NCBI GenBank assembly: GCA_020353515.1
Contig: CP070695.1
Location: forward strand, 2,702,155 to 2,766,154
Direction of reading: 5' to 3'
Origin: Candidatus Heimdallarchaeota archaeon
Lineage (GTDB): Archaea; Asgardarchaeota; Heimdallarchaeia; Hodarchaeales; Hodarchaeaceae
Length of the DNA: 64,000 nucleotides
Shown here: piece by piece, positions 7,334 to 15,717 of the stretch
Layout of the letters: each line of letters opens with the position of its first letter
How positions within the stretch are numbered: the first letter of the stretch is position 1
Program-made: the position numbers and the translations under genes
The notes under the pieces: model-generated
The model's database searches: none
The model's input: only the letters and a program-made list of their open reading frames with translations
Told to the model about the DNA's origin: nothing

Positions 7334-10074
7334 TTCTCCTCTATTTTCTTCTCTAATTCTCGCATATCGTTGACAATATCATCTAACTGCTGGAGTGCTT
7401 CTATTGGTGTTTTATAATTGATATCAATATCTGTGTAATTTTTTAAGAATGCTAGAATCTCAAATTTTAGATTTTTCACCTCTTCTTCAAATCGTTGTTG
7501 ATCAACGTTTTTTGAGAGAGCCTCAGCTAGAGACAATTGTCTAGGCTGAGTCCCTATTTTTTCTTTATGTTGAGGTGTTGTTGGAGAGTCAGATGTTGCT
7601 TCCAGCTCCAATAATTTCTTTTGAGCTTGAAGGATGACTTGTTTGGGAATTCCAGCCATTTTAGCTACGCTAATCCCAAATGAATGGTCAGTTGACCCCT
7701 CTTTAATTTTGTAAAGTAACACTAGCTTCCCATTTCGCACTTTAGCTGTTTGGTGATAATTTTTAACAACTGAATATTGATTTTCTAATTCGCTCAATTG
7801 GTGATAATGTGTGGCAAAAAGTGTCTTACTCTTCTTCTCTTTTGCAATATACTCTGCGATAGCCCATGCTAAGGATAAACCATCAAAAGTACTAGTTCCA
7901 CGTCCTACTTCGTCTAGAATTATCAAAGAATTTGGAGTAGAATTGTGAAGTATATGAGCAGTCTCAAGCATTTCAAGCATAAAAGTCGATTGTCCGAACG
8001 CGAGTCTATCGAACGCACCGACACGGGTGAAAATTTTATCTGTTATACCTAGCTGACAATTTTTTGCAGGCACCCATGACCCAGTTTGAGCCATTAACAC
8101 AATGAGAGCTGCTTGTCTGATAAAAACTGATTTTCCTGACATGTTGGGACCAGTTATGATATGAAGATCTCCATTCTTTAAGGAAATACTGTTAGGAACG
8201 AATCCTGTCTCTTTCTGCAGTTTTTCTACGACAGGATGACGACCATCAATGATAGAAATGATTGGTTCATTAATGAATTGAGGTTTACAGAAGTCATTTT
8301 TCATTGCTGTAAAGGTAAAACAAACCAATACATCTAATTCAGCGATTAATTCGGAATAGCTACGAATAATCCCTACTTTCTGAGAGATTTTTTCACGAAT
8401 TTCACAAAATAGTTGATATTCTAGCTCCTTAATTTTCTCATCAGCATTCAGGATTTTTTCTTCGATATTCTTTAGTTCAGGGGTAATAAAGCGTTCTGCA
8501 TTGACCAATGTTTGTCGTCTTACATATTCATGTGGAACAGCCTCTTCACCTGCGTCACGTAGCTGAGCCTTTGTAACTTCGATGTAATATCCATGAATTG
8601 AATTATATCCTAATTTAATGTTGAATGATGTCCTCTCTTGCTCCCGCTGTTCAATTTCATTCAATATTGAATCTTGATTTTTCTTTAATTCAAGCAACTG
8701 GAGTAAATCATCATTATAACTTGGTTTAATGATTTCCCCATCTCGGATTGATACTGGTGGAGATTCATGTATTCCGCTATCTATCAAACTGATAACATGT
8801 TTAAGATCTGAAACGTCAAAATTTAAGATTTTTTTGCAGATAGGACTAGTTAACTCACTTTTTTTGAAAAAAGCTAAGATTTCTAAACAAAAATTTAATG
8901 AATTTCTTAGAGAGATTAAATCTCTTGCATTTACTGAACGATACTTTATTTTAGCAACTAGCCTTTGAAAATCAGCAACATTGGAAAGTAAGTCACTAAT
9001 TTCTTCTATCAGGGCTAAATCCTGTTGAAAATCTTCTATTGCATTCAATCGGGCATTAATTTCGTTAGGATCGCGTAAAGGTTGCAATAACCACCTTCGA
9101 ATTAATCTAGCACCCATACTAGTATTGATATCAGTAAAAATGGATAATAAACTGCCTTCGATCTTTCCATCAAAAGCATTACTATTAATTTCAAGATTTC
9201 TTTGAGTATTAGAATCGAGTATTAAATGATTTCGATTATCTAGAGTTCGTAAAAACGATATATTACTTGGATAATCTTTTTTAAGCATTTTTAGATAGGA
9301 AATGATTGCCCCAGCGGCTTGTATTCCCTCAACCATAGAATCACAACCATAACCTGCCAGGGATCGAACTTCAAAATGATTCAGTAAGGTTTGAGCTGCC
9401 GTATCAAAATTGAAAAGAGTTTCATTTACAGGGTACACTACAGTCTGGGAGGTGGAGGTTATCATTTTTTCTATAGTATTTTGGAGTTTTCCTTTTTGTT
9501 GAATATCAGGAAAAATCACTTCTCGAGGATTAAAACGAGAGAATTCGTCCTGAAAATTATCAACAACATTTTCATTAAATTCTGTTACTAAAAACTCTCC
9601 AGTGGAGATATCAATAAACGATAAACCTATCGTTTGCTTTTTTTCATTAACCGTGAAACTTAAAAGAAAATTGTTTGTGTCTTTATCTAGTATCGATGTT
9701 TCAAAAACTGTTCCTGGTGTTACAACGCGTGTAACTCCTCTTTTTACAATTTTCCCTGACGGAACATCCTTAGCATCTTCTAATTGGTCTACAATCGCGA
9801 CTTTATAACCCTGATCTATCATTTTTTTTAAGTACGTATCTATTGCTTTGACAGGAACCCCTGCTAGAGGAATTCTCTCTCCACCTGCTCCCATTCCTCT
9901 TGAGGTCAGGGTAATATCGAGTGCTTTAGAGGCTATTTTTGCATCATCATTAAATGTTTCGTAAAAATCCCCTAACTGGAAAAACACAATAGTGTCTTCA
10001 TGATCCTTCTTAATACGATAATACTGTGCCATAGCTTTTGTTACTTTGCCTGATTTTCCACTCATTAGGGCCAT
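7330..10074 (-). CDS. mutS: DNA mismatch repair protein MutS
   Basis: 914-aa MutS1-type protein. The N-terminal mismatch-recognition domain has GDFYETFNDDA with the Phe-x-Glu wedge. The ATPase core near residue 630 has TGPNMSGKS (Walker A), then LILDEVGRGTSTFDG (Walker B/signature) and ATHYHQL. It recognises mismatches as a dimer and recruits MutL. Full-length MutS1 with MutL is standard in bacteria but patchy in archaea, so ancestral transfer from bacteria is plausible; base composition does not obviously differ from the neighbours. First gene of the mutS-mutL pair; the next feature upstream, on the other strand, is the tRNA-Leu gene. Confidence 0.96.
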   Translation of the reverse strand: MALMSGKSGKVTKAMAQYYRIKKDHEDTIVFFQLGDFYETFNDDAKIASKALDITLTSRGMGAGGERIPLAGVPVKAIDTYLKKMIDQGYKVAIVDQLEDAKDVPSGKIVKRGVTRVVTPGTVFETSILDKDTNNFLLSFTVNEKKQTIGLSFIDISTGEFLVTEFNENVVDNFQDEFSRFNPREVIFPDIQQKGKLQNTIEKMITSTSQTVVYPVNETLFNFDTAAQTLLNHFEVRSLAGYGCDSMVEGIQAAGAIISYLKMLKKDYPSNISFLRTLDNRNHLILDSNTQRNLEINSNAFDGKIEGSLLSIFTDINTSMGARLIRRWLLQPLRDPNEINARLNAIEDFQQDLALIEEISDLLSNVADFQRLVAKIKYRSVNARDLISLRNSLNFCLEILAFFKKSELTSPICKKILNFDVSDLKHVISLIDSGIHESPPVSIRDGEIIKPSYNDDLLQLLELKKNQDSILNEIEQREQERTSFNIKLGYNSIHGYYIEVTKAQLRDAGEEAVPHEYVRRQTLVNAERFITPELKNIEEKILNADEKIKELEYQLFCEIREKISQKVGIIRSYSELIAELDVLVCFTFTAMKNDFCKPQFINEPIISIIDGRHPVVEKLQKETGFVPNSISLKNGDLHIITGPNMSGKSVFIRQAALIVLMAQTGSWVPAKNCQLGITDKIFTRVGAFDRLAFGQSTFMLEMLETAHILHNSTPNSLIILDEVGRGTSTFDGLSLAWAIAEYIAKEKKSKTLFATHYHQLSELENQYSVVKNYHQTAKVRNGKLVLLYKIKEGSTDHSFGISVAKMAGIPKQVILQAQKKLLELEATSDSPTTPQHKEKIGTQPRQLSLAEALSKNVDQQRFEEEVKNLKFEILAFLKNYTDIDINYKTPIEALQQLDDIVNDMRELEKKIEEK

Positions 10075-10292
10075 TTCTCGTATTTCTTTAACTACAAGAG
10101 AAAAATTATAATCATATTTATTAAATCTTCCTCAGATTAGCAAAATCACTTAAAAACATCGATGTTCATCATTTAATAATTAGGTCAGGGTAATAAAAAT
10201 GATTCATTAGAATAAAATCAAAAGATGAATCATTCATCTTCCTTTAAAACACCTAGAAAAAAAAAGTAAGCAACATATTATTGTAGCGAATT

Positions 10293-10377
10293 GCGGGGGT
10301 CTCCCAGCCAGGTCAAAGGAGCTAGGTTCAGGTCCTAGTCGCATAGGCGTTCGTGGGTTCAAATCCCACCCCCCGCA
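10293..10377 (+). tRNA. tRNA-Leu(CAG)
   Basis: Class II tRNA. Acceptor GCGGGGG pairs with CCCCCGC; T stem GTGGG/CCCAC flanks loop TTCAAAT; anticodon stem CTAGG/CCTAG encloses loop TTCAGGT, giving anticodon CAG (Leu, CUG codons). The long variable arm folds as CGC-ATAG-GCG. The discriminator is A, as expected for Leu. No intron and no encoded CCA. It lies 20 bases upstream of tRNA-Ser and may be co-transcribed with it. Confidence 0.95.
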
Positions 10378-10397
10378 TGATTATTGGTTGTATGAAA

Positions 10398-10534
10398 GCC
10401 GAGGTAGCCAAGCTCGGATTAAGGCGCTAGACTCGAGTTACTATTTCATCATCCGAGATATCTAGTGTGCTTTGCACGCGTGGGTTCAAACATCACAGAA
10501 GTGAGTTCTCTGATTGGAAGTCCCACCCTCGGCG
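10398..10534 (+). tRNA. tRNA-Ser(CGA) with two introns
   Basis: Acceptor GCCGAGG pairs with CCTCGGC, discriminator G; anticodon stem CTAGA/TCTAG gives anticodon CGA (Ser, UCG); variable arm GTGC-TTT-GCAC. Intron 1 is 10438-10459 (22 nt) between positions 37 and 38: central helix CTCG/CGAG flanked by three-base bulges, cut AG|T and AT|A. Intron 2 is 10491-10520 (30 nt) inside the T loop, after TTCAAA: central helix TTCA/TGGA (one U-G pair) with bulges cut AA|C and AG|T and an internal ATCA/TGAT stem. Removing both gives an 85-nt canonical tRNA-Ser. Confidence 0.9.
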
Positions 10535-10933
10535 TTCCTCACAGTATCATTATCAAACTTAAGGACATCTTGCCATTTCTATTTCTCCCTCTAACATGGG
10601 TGGGTGGCATTCATTGTTGGGGCTTTCTTCACAAACAAAGAATGAGTGGATTGAAGCAGAACTTTTTTCAATTCCCTTATTATCCCTATTTTTTTCTTTT
10701 TTATTTGATCACTTCAGAGATGATTCTAGTAATTTTCAAGATATCGGTAATTGTATCACAAAATAATTAAGTTAAAAGCAGAGTAGGCGTACCTTTGCAG
10801 GGTTACTAAAATAGCTCACAAGTATACCCACTCTCATCCAGAAAACAATTTGGAAATACTAGAACATCTATTTGGATTAAAGACCCTTATTAGGATGCCA
10901 AAGTACTTTTCAATAATACCTAGGTGACAATTA
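10535..10933. other. gene-free stretch with an imperfect hairpin
   Basis: No credible reading frame lies between tRNA-Ser and the MoxR gene. Around 10783-10835 the sequence folds imperfectly: AGAGTAGG on the left pairs mostly with CCCACTCT on the right, with further pairing inside (GTAC/GTAT) and a 20-odd-base loop. It could be a small structured RNA or part of the MoxR-VWA leader. I cannot assign it to a known RNA family. Confidence 0.3.
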
Positions 10934-11803
10934 GTGGACATTGAAAATGCAATAGCAGAAATTCAAGAAAAATTTGGTGTCGTGGGACGAGACGCGTCAC
11001 TTCGTAAACTCATCCTGGGAAAGCAGGCCAGTAAGCATATCATCATTGAAGGACCAGTGGGTGTCGGAAAAACAACACTAGCTCATGCCGTTGCCGCATA
11101 CTTCGACCAGGGGTTTATACGGATTGATGGTGATGAACGCTATACTGAAAGCAAATTAGTTGGTCATTTTGAACCTCCTTTAGTAGTAGAAAAAGGTTGG
11201 ATTTGGGATGCTTTTGTTCCAGGTCCATTGACGTTAGCAATGAAAAATGGATCGATATTATTCATTAATGAAGCTAATCGATTAATAGAGGGAACTCAAA
11301 ACGTTTTACTGCCTTCTATGGATGAAGGATTACTTATTTTACCCAAACTTGGGGTTATTAAAGCTGCAGATGGTTTTCTCGTTGTTGCAACACAGAATCC
11401 AGAGTCATATATTGGTACCACAGTCCTTTCAGAAGCACTTAAAGATCGATTCGTCTGGATTAAACTAGAACATCAAGGATTCGAGGAGGAGGTCGATATT
11501 GTTGAGCAGAAAGCGGATATTGGACCAGAAGATCGGTTGATTTCTGAGACTGCTACAAAAATTACAAGAGCAACACGCAAACATCCCGATATTCGTCGTG
11601 GGTCATCAATTCGTGGAGCAATTGATCTTGCGAAAATTTTACACCTTGTAAAAAGCTTAAATCTAGAAACAGTTTCTGAAATGTCTATAATGACTCTTGC
11701 CACTAAAATTGAACTGGAAGATGGAGTCGAAAGACCAATCGAAGATGTCATACATGAAATTGTTGAAGCCATTCTTTCAGGGGACGAAGACCGTTTTTTA
11801 TAG
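10934..11803 (+). CDS. MoxR-type AAA+ ATPase
   Basis: 289-aa AAA+ ATPase starting at GTG. Walker A is GPVGVGKTTLAHAVA; Walker B is SILFINEANRLIEGTQN, with Asn in place of the usual Asp; the sensor region reads VVATQNPESYIGTTVLSEALKDRF. This is the MoxR/ChlI-like group, whose members act with VWA proteins to load metals or remodel partner complexes. The VWA gene follows directly. The reading frame ends in the heptamer T TTT TTA just before TAG, which fits a -1 ribosomal frameshift into the VWA frame (see the separate entry). If used, the gene gives both this ATPase and an AAA-VWA fusion of about 645 aa. Confidence 0.88.
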   Translation: MDIENAIAEIQEKFGVVGRDASLRKLILGKQASKHIIIEGPVGVGKTTLAHAVAAYFDQGFIRIDGDERYTESKLVGHFEPPLVVEKGWIWDAFVPGPLTLAMKNGSILFINEANRLIEGTQNVLLPSMDEGLLILPKLGVIKAADGFLVVATQNPESYIGTTVLSEALKDRFVWIKLEHQGFEEEVDIVEQKADIGPEDRLISETATKITRATRKHPDIRRGSSIRGAIDLAKILHLVKSLNLETVSEMSIMTLATKIELEDGVERPIEDVIHEIVEAILSGDEDRFL

Positions 11804-11827
11804 ATAAATCCCGAGAGTTTGCTCGGG
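11794..11827 (+). promoter_or_regulatory. candidate -1 programmed frameshift signal
   Basis: Slippery heptamer TTTTTTA at 11794-11800 is phased T TTT TTA in the MoxR frame and is followed immediately by TAG. After a nine-base spacer, CCCGAG (11810-11815) pairs perfectly with CTCGGG (11822-11827) around a six-base loop, an unusually GC-rich stem for this DNA. A -1 slip continues with ATA at 11800 into the VWA frame, which is open from there and has no ATG or GTG start. All three classical elements (slippery site, spacer, stem-loop) are present; use in vivo is inference. Confidence 0.65.
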
Positions 11828-11859
11828 AGTACAACAAGAACATTCGTCTGTTCGGCAGA

Positions 11860-12870
11860 TTGAAACTGGAAGATCTCGCAGAAGCAGCTATTGCTGCAGG
11901 AGATACACTTCCAAAGCTGGATAAATTAGACTTAGCAAGCATAGAGCGGTTAACTGAATCAGCGATTGAACATGAGAATCTTCCTGCCTTAATGTCTTTA
12001 GCTAAAATTAACAAATATGCTGTTTCCAACACATTAAATACTGATAGAATAGTTTCTTTAGGTCGAGTGGCTGGATCTGGGGGGGTTTATACACCTCGGC
12101 TTTATTTTGTTATGAGAGGTGTCCTTGATATCAAACGGAGAGCAATCCTGAAACGTTTAACTCGTACATCAATCTTGAAATTATCTCTCAGAATTGCTTC
12201 CGAAGGATTACGAGGAGATTTACCTGTCCGAGGAGAATACCAACCTGAAAGTGATTTTGATTTAGACGCGACGATGGACCAGTTATTAGAGAGGTATCCG
12301 ACAGGTATTCCAACCTTGAAGAGAAGTGATATCATTGGGATCGAGAGACGAGAACGGAAAAAAAATGGGGTACTCATCCTAGATGCTAGTGGTTCGATGA
12401 TGGGGGAACGGAATATTAACGCGGCGTTATCTGCCGCGGTAATGGCCTATTCAATGCGACACGATAAATTTGGAGTCATTGCATTCAATACTAAGGCATT
12501 TTTGATCAAAGGAATCAAAGATGAGCTCACTATCCAAGATATCATGGATAGAATACTCGATTTAGAAGCAGTAGGATACACCAACATTGAAGATGCCCTA
12601 AGAGAAGGGGCATTACAATTGAAGGGGCTAAAAACACGATTTAAATGGGCAATTTTGTTAACAGATGGCGCTTATAATAAGGGAGATGACCCACGCTACC
12701 TTTGCAAGAAGTTTGAGAAATTACACGTGCTGAATTTACCAGGAGGTAAAAAATGGGGAGAACGTGTCTGTAAAGACTTAGCTCGCCTTGGTGGTGGGCG
12801 CTATGTGGTCGTTAGAAGTTATCATGAAGTTCCCAGAGCCCTTATGAAGATTCTCAGGGCTCCTTGGTAG
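11860..12870 (+). CDS. VWA-domain protein, partner of the MoxR ATPase
   Basis: The von Willebrand A domain occupies the C-terminal half. MIDAS residues are visible as LILDASGSMMG, GYTNIEDAL (Thr) and LLTDGAYNKGD (Asp), so a divalent-metal adhesion site is likely intact. The N-terminal half is helical and of no named type. A TTG codon at 11860 gives 336 aa, but no ribosome binding site precedes it and no ATG or GTG is available upstream. The frame is open back to 11767 and continues in register from the MoxR gene after a -1 shift at 11800, so the natural product may be the C-terminal part of an AAA-VWA fusion. Confidence 0.85.
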   Translation: MKLEDLAEAAIAAGDTLPKLDKLDLASIERLTESAIEHENLPALMSLAKINKYAVSNTLNTDRIVSLGRVAGSGGVYTPRLYFVMRGVLDIKRRAILKRLTRTSILKLSLRIASEGLRGDLPVRGEYQPESDFDLDATMDQLLERYPTGIPTLKRSDIIGIERRERKKNGVLILDASGSMMGERNINAALSAAVMAYSMRHDKFGVIAFNTKAFLIKGIKDELTIQDIMDRILDLEAVGYTNIEDALREGALQLKGLKTRFKWAILLTDGAYNKGDDPRYLCKKFEKLHVLNLPGGKKWGERVCKDLARLGGGRYVVVRSYHEVPRALMKILRAPW

Positions 12871-13361
12871 AAATTAAATCTTCGTTTTCCACTGAAAGTA
12901 TATTGGGATTATTTGTGAATATCGGGATAGAGAAAGCTGGAGTTCAAGCATGGTTTGTTTATCGACGTATAGATAGAATAATTCTCTATTCTCGTATTTA
13001 TTCTGCGCTAGCAGGCGACATAACACCAGAAAAAGCTGTTGCTTTCAGCGAAATTTCAACAACACTTCTTCATCAGATAAAAAGTCATTATCCTTGGATA
13101 CAGGCTGAAAAATTGCATAATATCGAACTTGACACCCATGAAATCCGAACTCTTTACGGAAAATTCGTTATGCTGGTTCTCATCGCACGACGGGGAAAAT
13201 CGGTTAAAAAAGTCTATCAGTTACACGAAAAAATGCTTTCAATTATAGAAACAGATGCGGAAGGACGTTTGGCTTCTCAAGTTCATGAACCAGAAATTCT
13301 CAGCGATATTTGGGTAAAATGCGAAGAATTATTACGTCCTTACATCATTCATTTATTCTAG
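12864..13361 (+). CDS. unrecognised 165-aa protein linked to MoxR-VWA
   Basis: Starts at TTG overlapping the VWA stop codon by seven bases, so it is probably translationally coupled to it. The product is soluble and mostly helical by composition (for example KVYQLHEKMLSIIETDAEGR), with no Cys, no membrane segment and no motif I recognise. Its position as third gene suggests a dedicated partner or substrate of the AAA-VWA system. The next gene is convergent, leaving a 12-base gap. Confidence 0.7.
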   Translation: MVEIKSSFSTESILGLFVNIGIEKAGVQAWFVYRRIDRIILYSRIYSALAGDITPEKAVAFSEISTTLLHQIKSHYPWIQAEKLHNIELDTHEIRTLYGKFVMLVLIARRGKSVKKVYQLHEKMLSIIETDAEGRLASQVHEPEILSDIWVKCEELLRPYIIHLF

Positions 13362-13373
13362 AATATGAAAATC

Positions 13374-14114
13374 TTAGATCTCCTGGTTGAGAACGTGCCG
13401 TAAACGATCAGGATAATTGGTCAGTAATCCATCTACACCTAAGTTCAATACTCGTTTCATTTCATCTGGCTCATCAGCATAAAAATAAAATACTCTAATG
13501 TCATTATCATGACATTTGTTTAAAAAGGATGTTTCAAGTGCAGAGGGACGTATTTGAGCAGTTTTCAGTTTTAACCTTGATATTATTTTGAAGTATTCAG
13601 TAGGACTCCGTTCTTTTTGTAACAGGGCATAATCTATTTCAGGATCAATTTCCTGTAACCTGCTAATATTTTCTTCATATCTAGCTGTTATCACAGTTCT
13701 ATCTTCTATCTTATGTTTCTTAATGATGCTGATTATCTCATTCTCAAACCAATTCGTGCCAGGATCGTAATACTTCAATTCGATGTTATAGTGAATATTC
13801 GTGGATGAGGTTTCCTCTAATACTTCTGGAAATGTGGGGATTCTTTCTCCTTGGTACTTTTGGTCAAACCAGCTCCCCGCATCTAATGATCTTAAATATT
13901 CAAATGTTAAATCTGGTATCCTTCCTTTTCCATTCGTTGTTCTCTCTATCCCATGACGATCATGGTAGACCACAAGCTGAGAGTCCTTTGTTGGTTGGAT
14001 ATCAAATTCTATCATGTCAGCAAAAATTAAACCCTGTTTAAAGCAAGTAATTGTGTTTTCGGGACCTAAACCTGCCCCTCCACGATGAGCAATATTCAAC
14101 ACTAATGGTTTCAC
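13374..14114 (-). CDS. glycerophosphodiester phosphodiesterase
   Basis: 246-aa GDPD-family enzyme that hydrolyses glycerophosphodiesters to an alcohol and sn-glycerol phosphate. The catalytic elements are present: AHRGGAGLGPENT (His-Arg and Glu near residue 10-22), EFDIQPTKDSQLVVYHD (metal-binding Glu and Asp and the second catalytic His) and a later ELKYYDPG (Glu). No signal peptide is seen, so it is probably cytosolic. It is the last gene before the sparse regulator and origin region; a CATATGGTAAGA element lies about 45 bases upstream of the start. Confidence 0.9.
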   Translation of the reverse strand: MKPLVLNIAHRGGAGLGPENTITCFKQGLIFADMIEFDIQPTKDSQLVVYHDRHGIERTTNGKGRIPDLTFEYLRSLDAGSWFDQKYQGERIPTFPEVLEETSSTNIHYNIELKYYDPGTNWFENEIISIIKKHKIEDRTVITARYEENISRLQEIDPEIDYALLQKERSPTEYFKIISRLKLKTAQIRPSALETSFLNKCHDNDIRVFYFYADEPDEMKRVLNLGVDGLLTNYPDRLRHVLNQEI

Positions 14115-14156
14115 CTAGAATATTAAAATGATCAGAATGTTAATTCATTTACGAAA

Positions 14157-14170
14157 ACCATATGGTAAGA
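14157..14170 (+). promoter_or_regulatory. CATATGGTAAGA operator-like element, copy 1
   Basis: ACCATATGGTAAGA, in the promoter region of the minus-strand GDPD gene. Twelve bases match the exact 15-mer pair at 14271 and 16763. Its core CCATATGG is palindromic. A second GGTAAGAA lies about 25 bases further right. Proposed as a binding site for one of the local winged-helix regulators; this is inference. Confidence 0.35.
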
Positions 14171-14218
14171 AATGCATTACTTAATGACCTGGTAAGAAGC
14201 TTCATATCATGTTTCATT

Positions 14219-14250
14219 CCCACCCCTACCTTTCCTTCTACTGGAGATTC
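14219..14250 (-). other. degenerate ORB-like element
   Basis: On the minus strand this reads CTCCAGTAGAAGGAAAGG followed by TAGGGGTGGG. It keeps the CCA...GGAAA...GGGGTG layout of the two better boxes in this region, with a few extra bases in the dyad half. It is the weakest of the origin-recognition-box candidates. Confidence 0.3.
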
Positions 14251-14270
14251 TCTTTTAATAATAATTTTAT

Positions 14271-14285
14271 ATCTTACCATATGAT
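14271..14285 (-). repeat. ATCATATGGTAAGAT operator-like element, copy 2
   Basis: ATCTTACCATATGAT on the plus strand, an exact 15-base match to the reverse complement of 16763-16777. Both copies lie in non-coding, AT-rich DNA between regulator genes, which favours a binding site over chance. It sits between the GDPD gene and the first winged-helix regulator. Confidence 0.4.
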
Positions 14286-14469
14286 ATTATATATTCTCAT
14301 AACATAAATAATAATTGGTTTAAACAAAAAAGTCACAAAAATCTTAGAAAAAATTCTTTTCTTTTTCTCAAATAGAGAATAAGATCTACTTTTTAAGGAA
14401 TTAACCTTTTTTTGTCGTATTTATTTCCTTTATAAACCAATAATTTTTTTAGATTATCTAGTTCCACAT

Positions 14470-14496
14470 GTTCCATCGGAAATCAACGGGTAAGGG
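14470..14496 (+). other. origin recognition box-like element
   Basis: Reads GTTCCATCGGAAAT, then CAACGGG and TAAGGGG. The TTCCA-N-GGAAA dyad followed by a G-run matches the layout of archaeal ORBs bound by Orc1/Cdc6. It shares GTTCCA and GGAAAT plus most of the 3' half with the oppositely oriented box at 15301. Confidence 0.5.
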
Positions 14497-14602
14497 GTTC
14501 CGACTTTATTCCACAAATTACATTAAATCCCAAGAAGCACAAAAGTTGTTTGTAAAAAAGAAAGATTAACGGCAATTAAATGGTAACTAATGATGAAAAA
14601 CA

Positions 14603-14896
14603 TTACGCTATTCGATAAAAAACTTTGGGTCTTCCTTTTGTTCTCCTAGGTGTTGAAAATTTTATTACAACTTTTTTTAATATCAATCTGTTTAACGCAT
14701 CATAAATAGTTGTTCTAGGAATTCCTGTTTTTTTACATAACTCCGTTCGTGTAGTGGGTTGAATTTCTGACAAGACACTCAAAACAATTCGATCTGTCTC
14801 ATTAGTTAATTCATTCTCTGGTATACTTGAATGTTTTAAATCAAAATCATCTTTTTCCTTTTTTGATGATAGAGAATTCTGAAGATATTGTGTCAT
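14603..14896 (-). CDS. winged-helix transcriptional regulator
   Basis: 97-aa DNA-binding protein with a basic, unstructured N terminus and one winged helix (about residues 35-97): TDRIVLSVLSEIQPTTRTEL, then GIPRTTIYDALNRLILK as the recognition helix, and a wing ending RRTKGRPKVFYRIA. It is a clear paralogue of the 98-aa regulator at 16366, sharing the R-T/S-T-I/L-Y-D-x-L-x-R-L-I-L-K helix and the GRPK-x-FY-K/R C-terminal signature. No effector domain is present. It has its own promoter region in AT-rich DNA within the candidate origin. Confidence 0.8.
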   Translation of the reverse strand: MTQYLQNSLSSKKEKDDFDLKHSSIPENELTNETDRIVLSVLSEIQPTTRTELCKKTGIPRTTIYDALNRLILKKVVIKFSTPRRTKGRPKVFYRIA

Positions 14897-15300
14897 ATCT
14901 TATCACTAGTATCTTTATATCACTGTTACTTAACCTTACAAATGGCCATATTTAAGACTTTCAGTATATCATCAATGTTAAAGATAACAAAAACACCATG
15001 AATAAGTATTTATAAAAAATATCCATTTACAAATCTAATATCGTTAAAAGAGATGATAGATTCACACACTTAGGTCCTAATGCTGAGATTAATCAATGAG
15101 CTTTTTACTCACATTGAAATAAGTCTCACATCCTTTCACAGGAAGTGTAGGTTAAAATGGTGTTAAGTGTTGTATTTTCCCTGATAAATGAACTATCCGT
15201 TATATAATAGGTGTTAATGAATTTTAATATTGATATTCGCTCTTTTAGCAAGATTCATAAACATGTTGATTAAAAAAATATTAATTCACAGTAGCTATTC

Positions 15301-15324
15301 TCACCCCTGTATTTCCATTGGAAC
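15301..15324 (-). other. origin recognition box-like element
   Basis: On the minus strand: GTTCCAATGGAAAT, then ACAGGGGTGA. This is the best ORB match in the window: a TTCCA-A-TGGAA dyad followed by a G-run. Its TGGAAATACAGG core recurs exactly in the orc1/cdc6 promoter at 17247-17258. Confidence 0.55.
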
Positions 15325-15629
15325 TTATGTTTGAAAATTTAGGAAATTATCTTGTTGGATTTCACATAGATAATGATCTAATATGAAAAATGTTCTTACT
15401 AAAGTGCATTAAATGTTGAAAGAAAGTAGTTTAATATTACATTAACCGATTATAGTTCAATTAACGGTATTTGATAAAAATTAAGTAGGAATTTCTTATT
15501 CACACTTTCTGATAAATCAAAGTTTATCATGAGAAAAGTTATTTACATGTTAAAGAAAAAATTCGACAAAGTCAATTGTGATAGTTATAGATATTATAGA
15601 GGTATAGATCAAACTTTATTAGAGTGAAG

Positions 15630-15642
15630 GTAACAAGGTTAC
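15630..15642. promoter_or_regulatory. inverted repeat upstream of regulator
   Basis: GTAAC-AAG-GTTAC, a perfect five-base dyad about 75 bases upstream of the winged-helix gene at 15718 and upstream of its TATA-like run (TTTATTTAATTAAAA). It is a candidate autoregulatory operator; a chance dyad cannot be excluded in such AT-rich DNA. Confidence 0.25.
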
Positions 15643-15717
15643 ATGTGAAAGGCCAAATATCAAAAAATAAACTTCACTATTATTCAATTTATTTAATTAA
15701 AAAGCAAGGTTTTTACT

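Larger units (their letters stand above)
14219..15324. other. candidate replication origin region
   Basis: The gene-poor DNA either side of the first winged-helix gene (14115-14602 and 14897-15717) is very AT-rich. It contains two good ORB-like boxes whose G-runs point towards each other (14470 plus strand, 15301 minus strand) and a weaker third (14219). Inverted ORBs flanking AT-rich DNA near an orc1/cdc6 gene is the normal architecture of archaeal origins, and orc1/cdc6 starts at 17295 with a further box in its promoter. No nucleotide skew could be computed here. Apart from regulator promoters and the operator-like repeats, I see nothing else in these stretches. Confidence 0.5.

Noticed and set aside
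10465..10770. 101-aa plus-strand frame
   Set aside because: Its first part is the 3' half of tRNA-Ser including the second intron; the rest has low-complexity aromatic composition.
10800..10830. Resemblance of AAAATAGCTCAC to the 23S rRNA GTPase-centre loop
   Set aside because: Match is about a dozen bases without the surrounding helices; likely coincidence.
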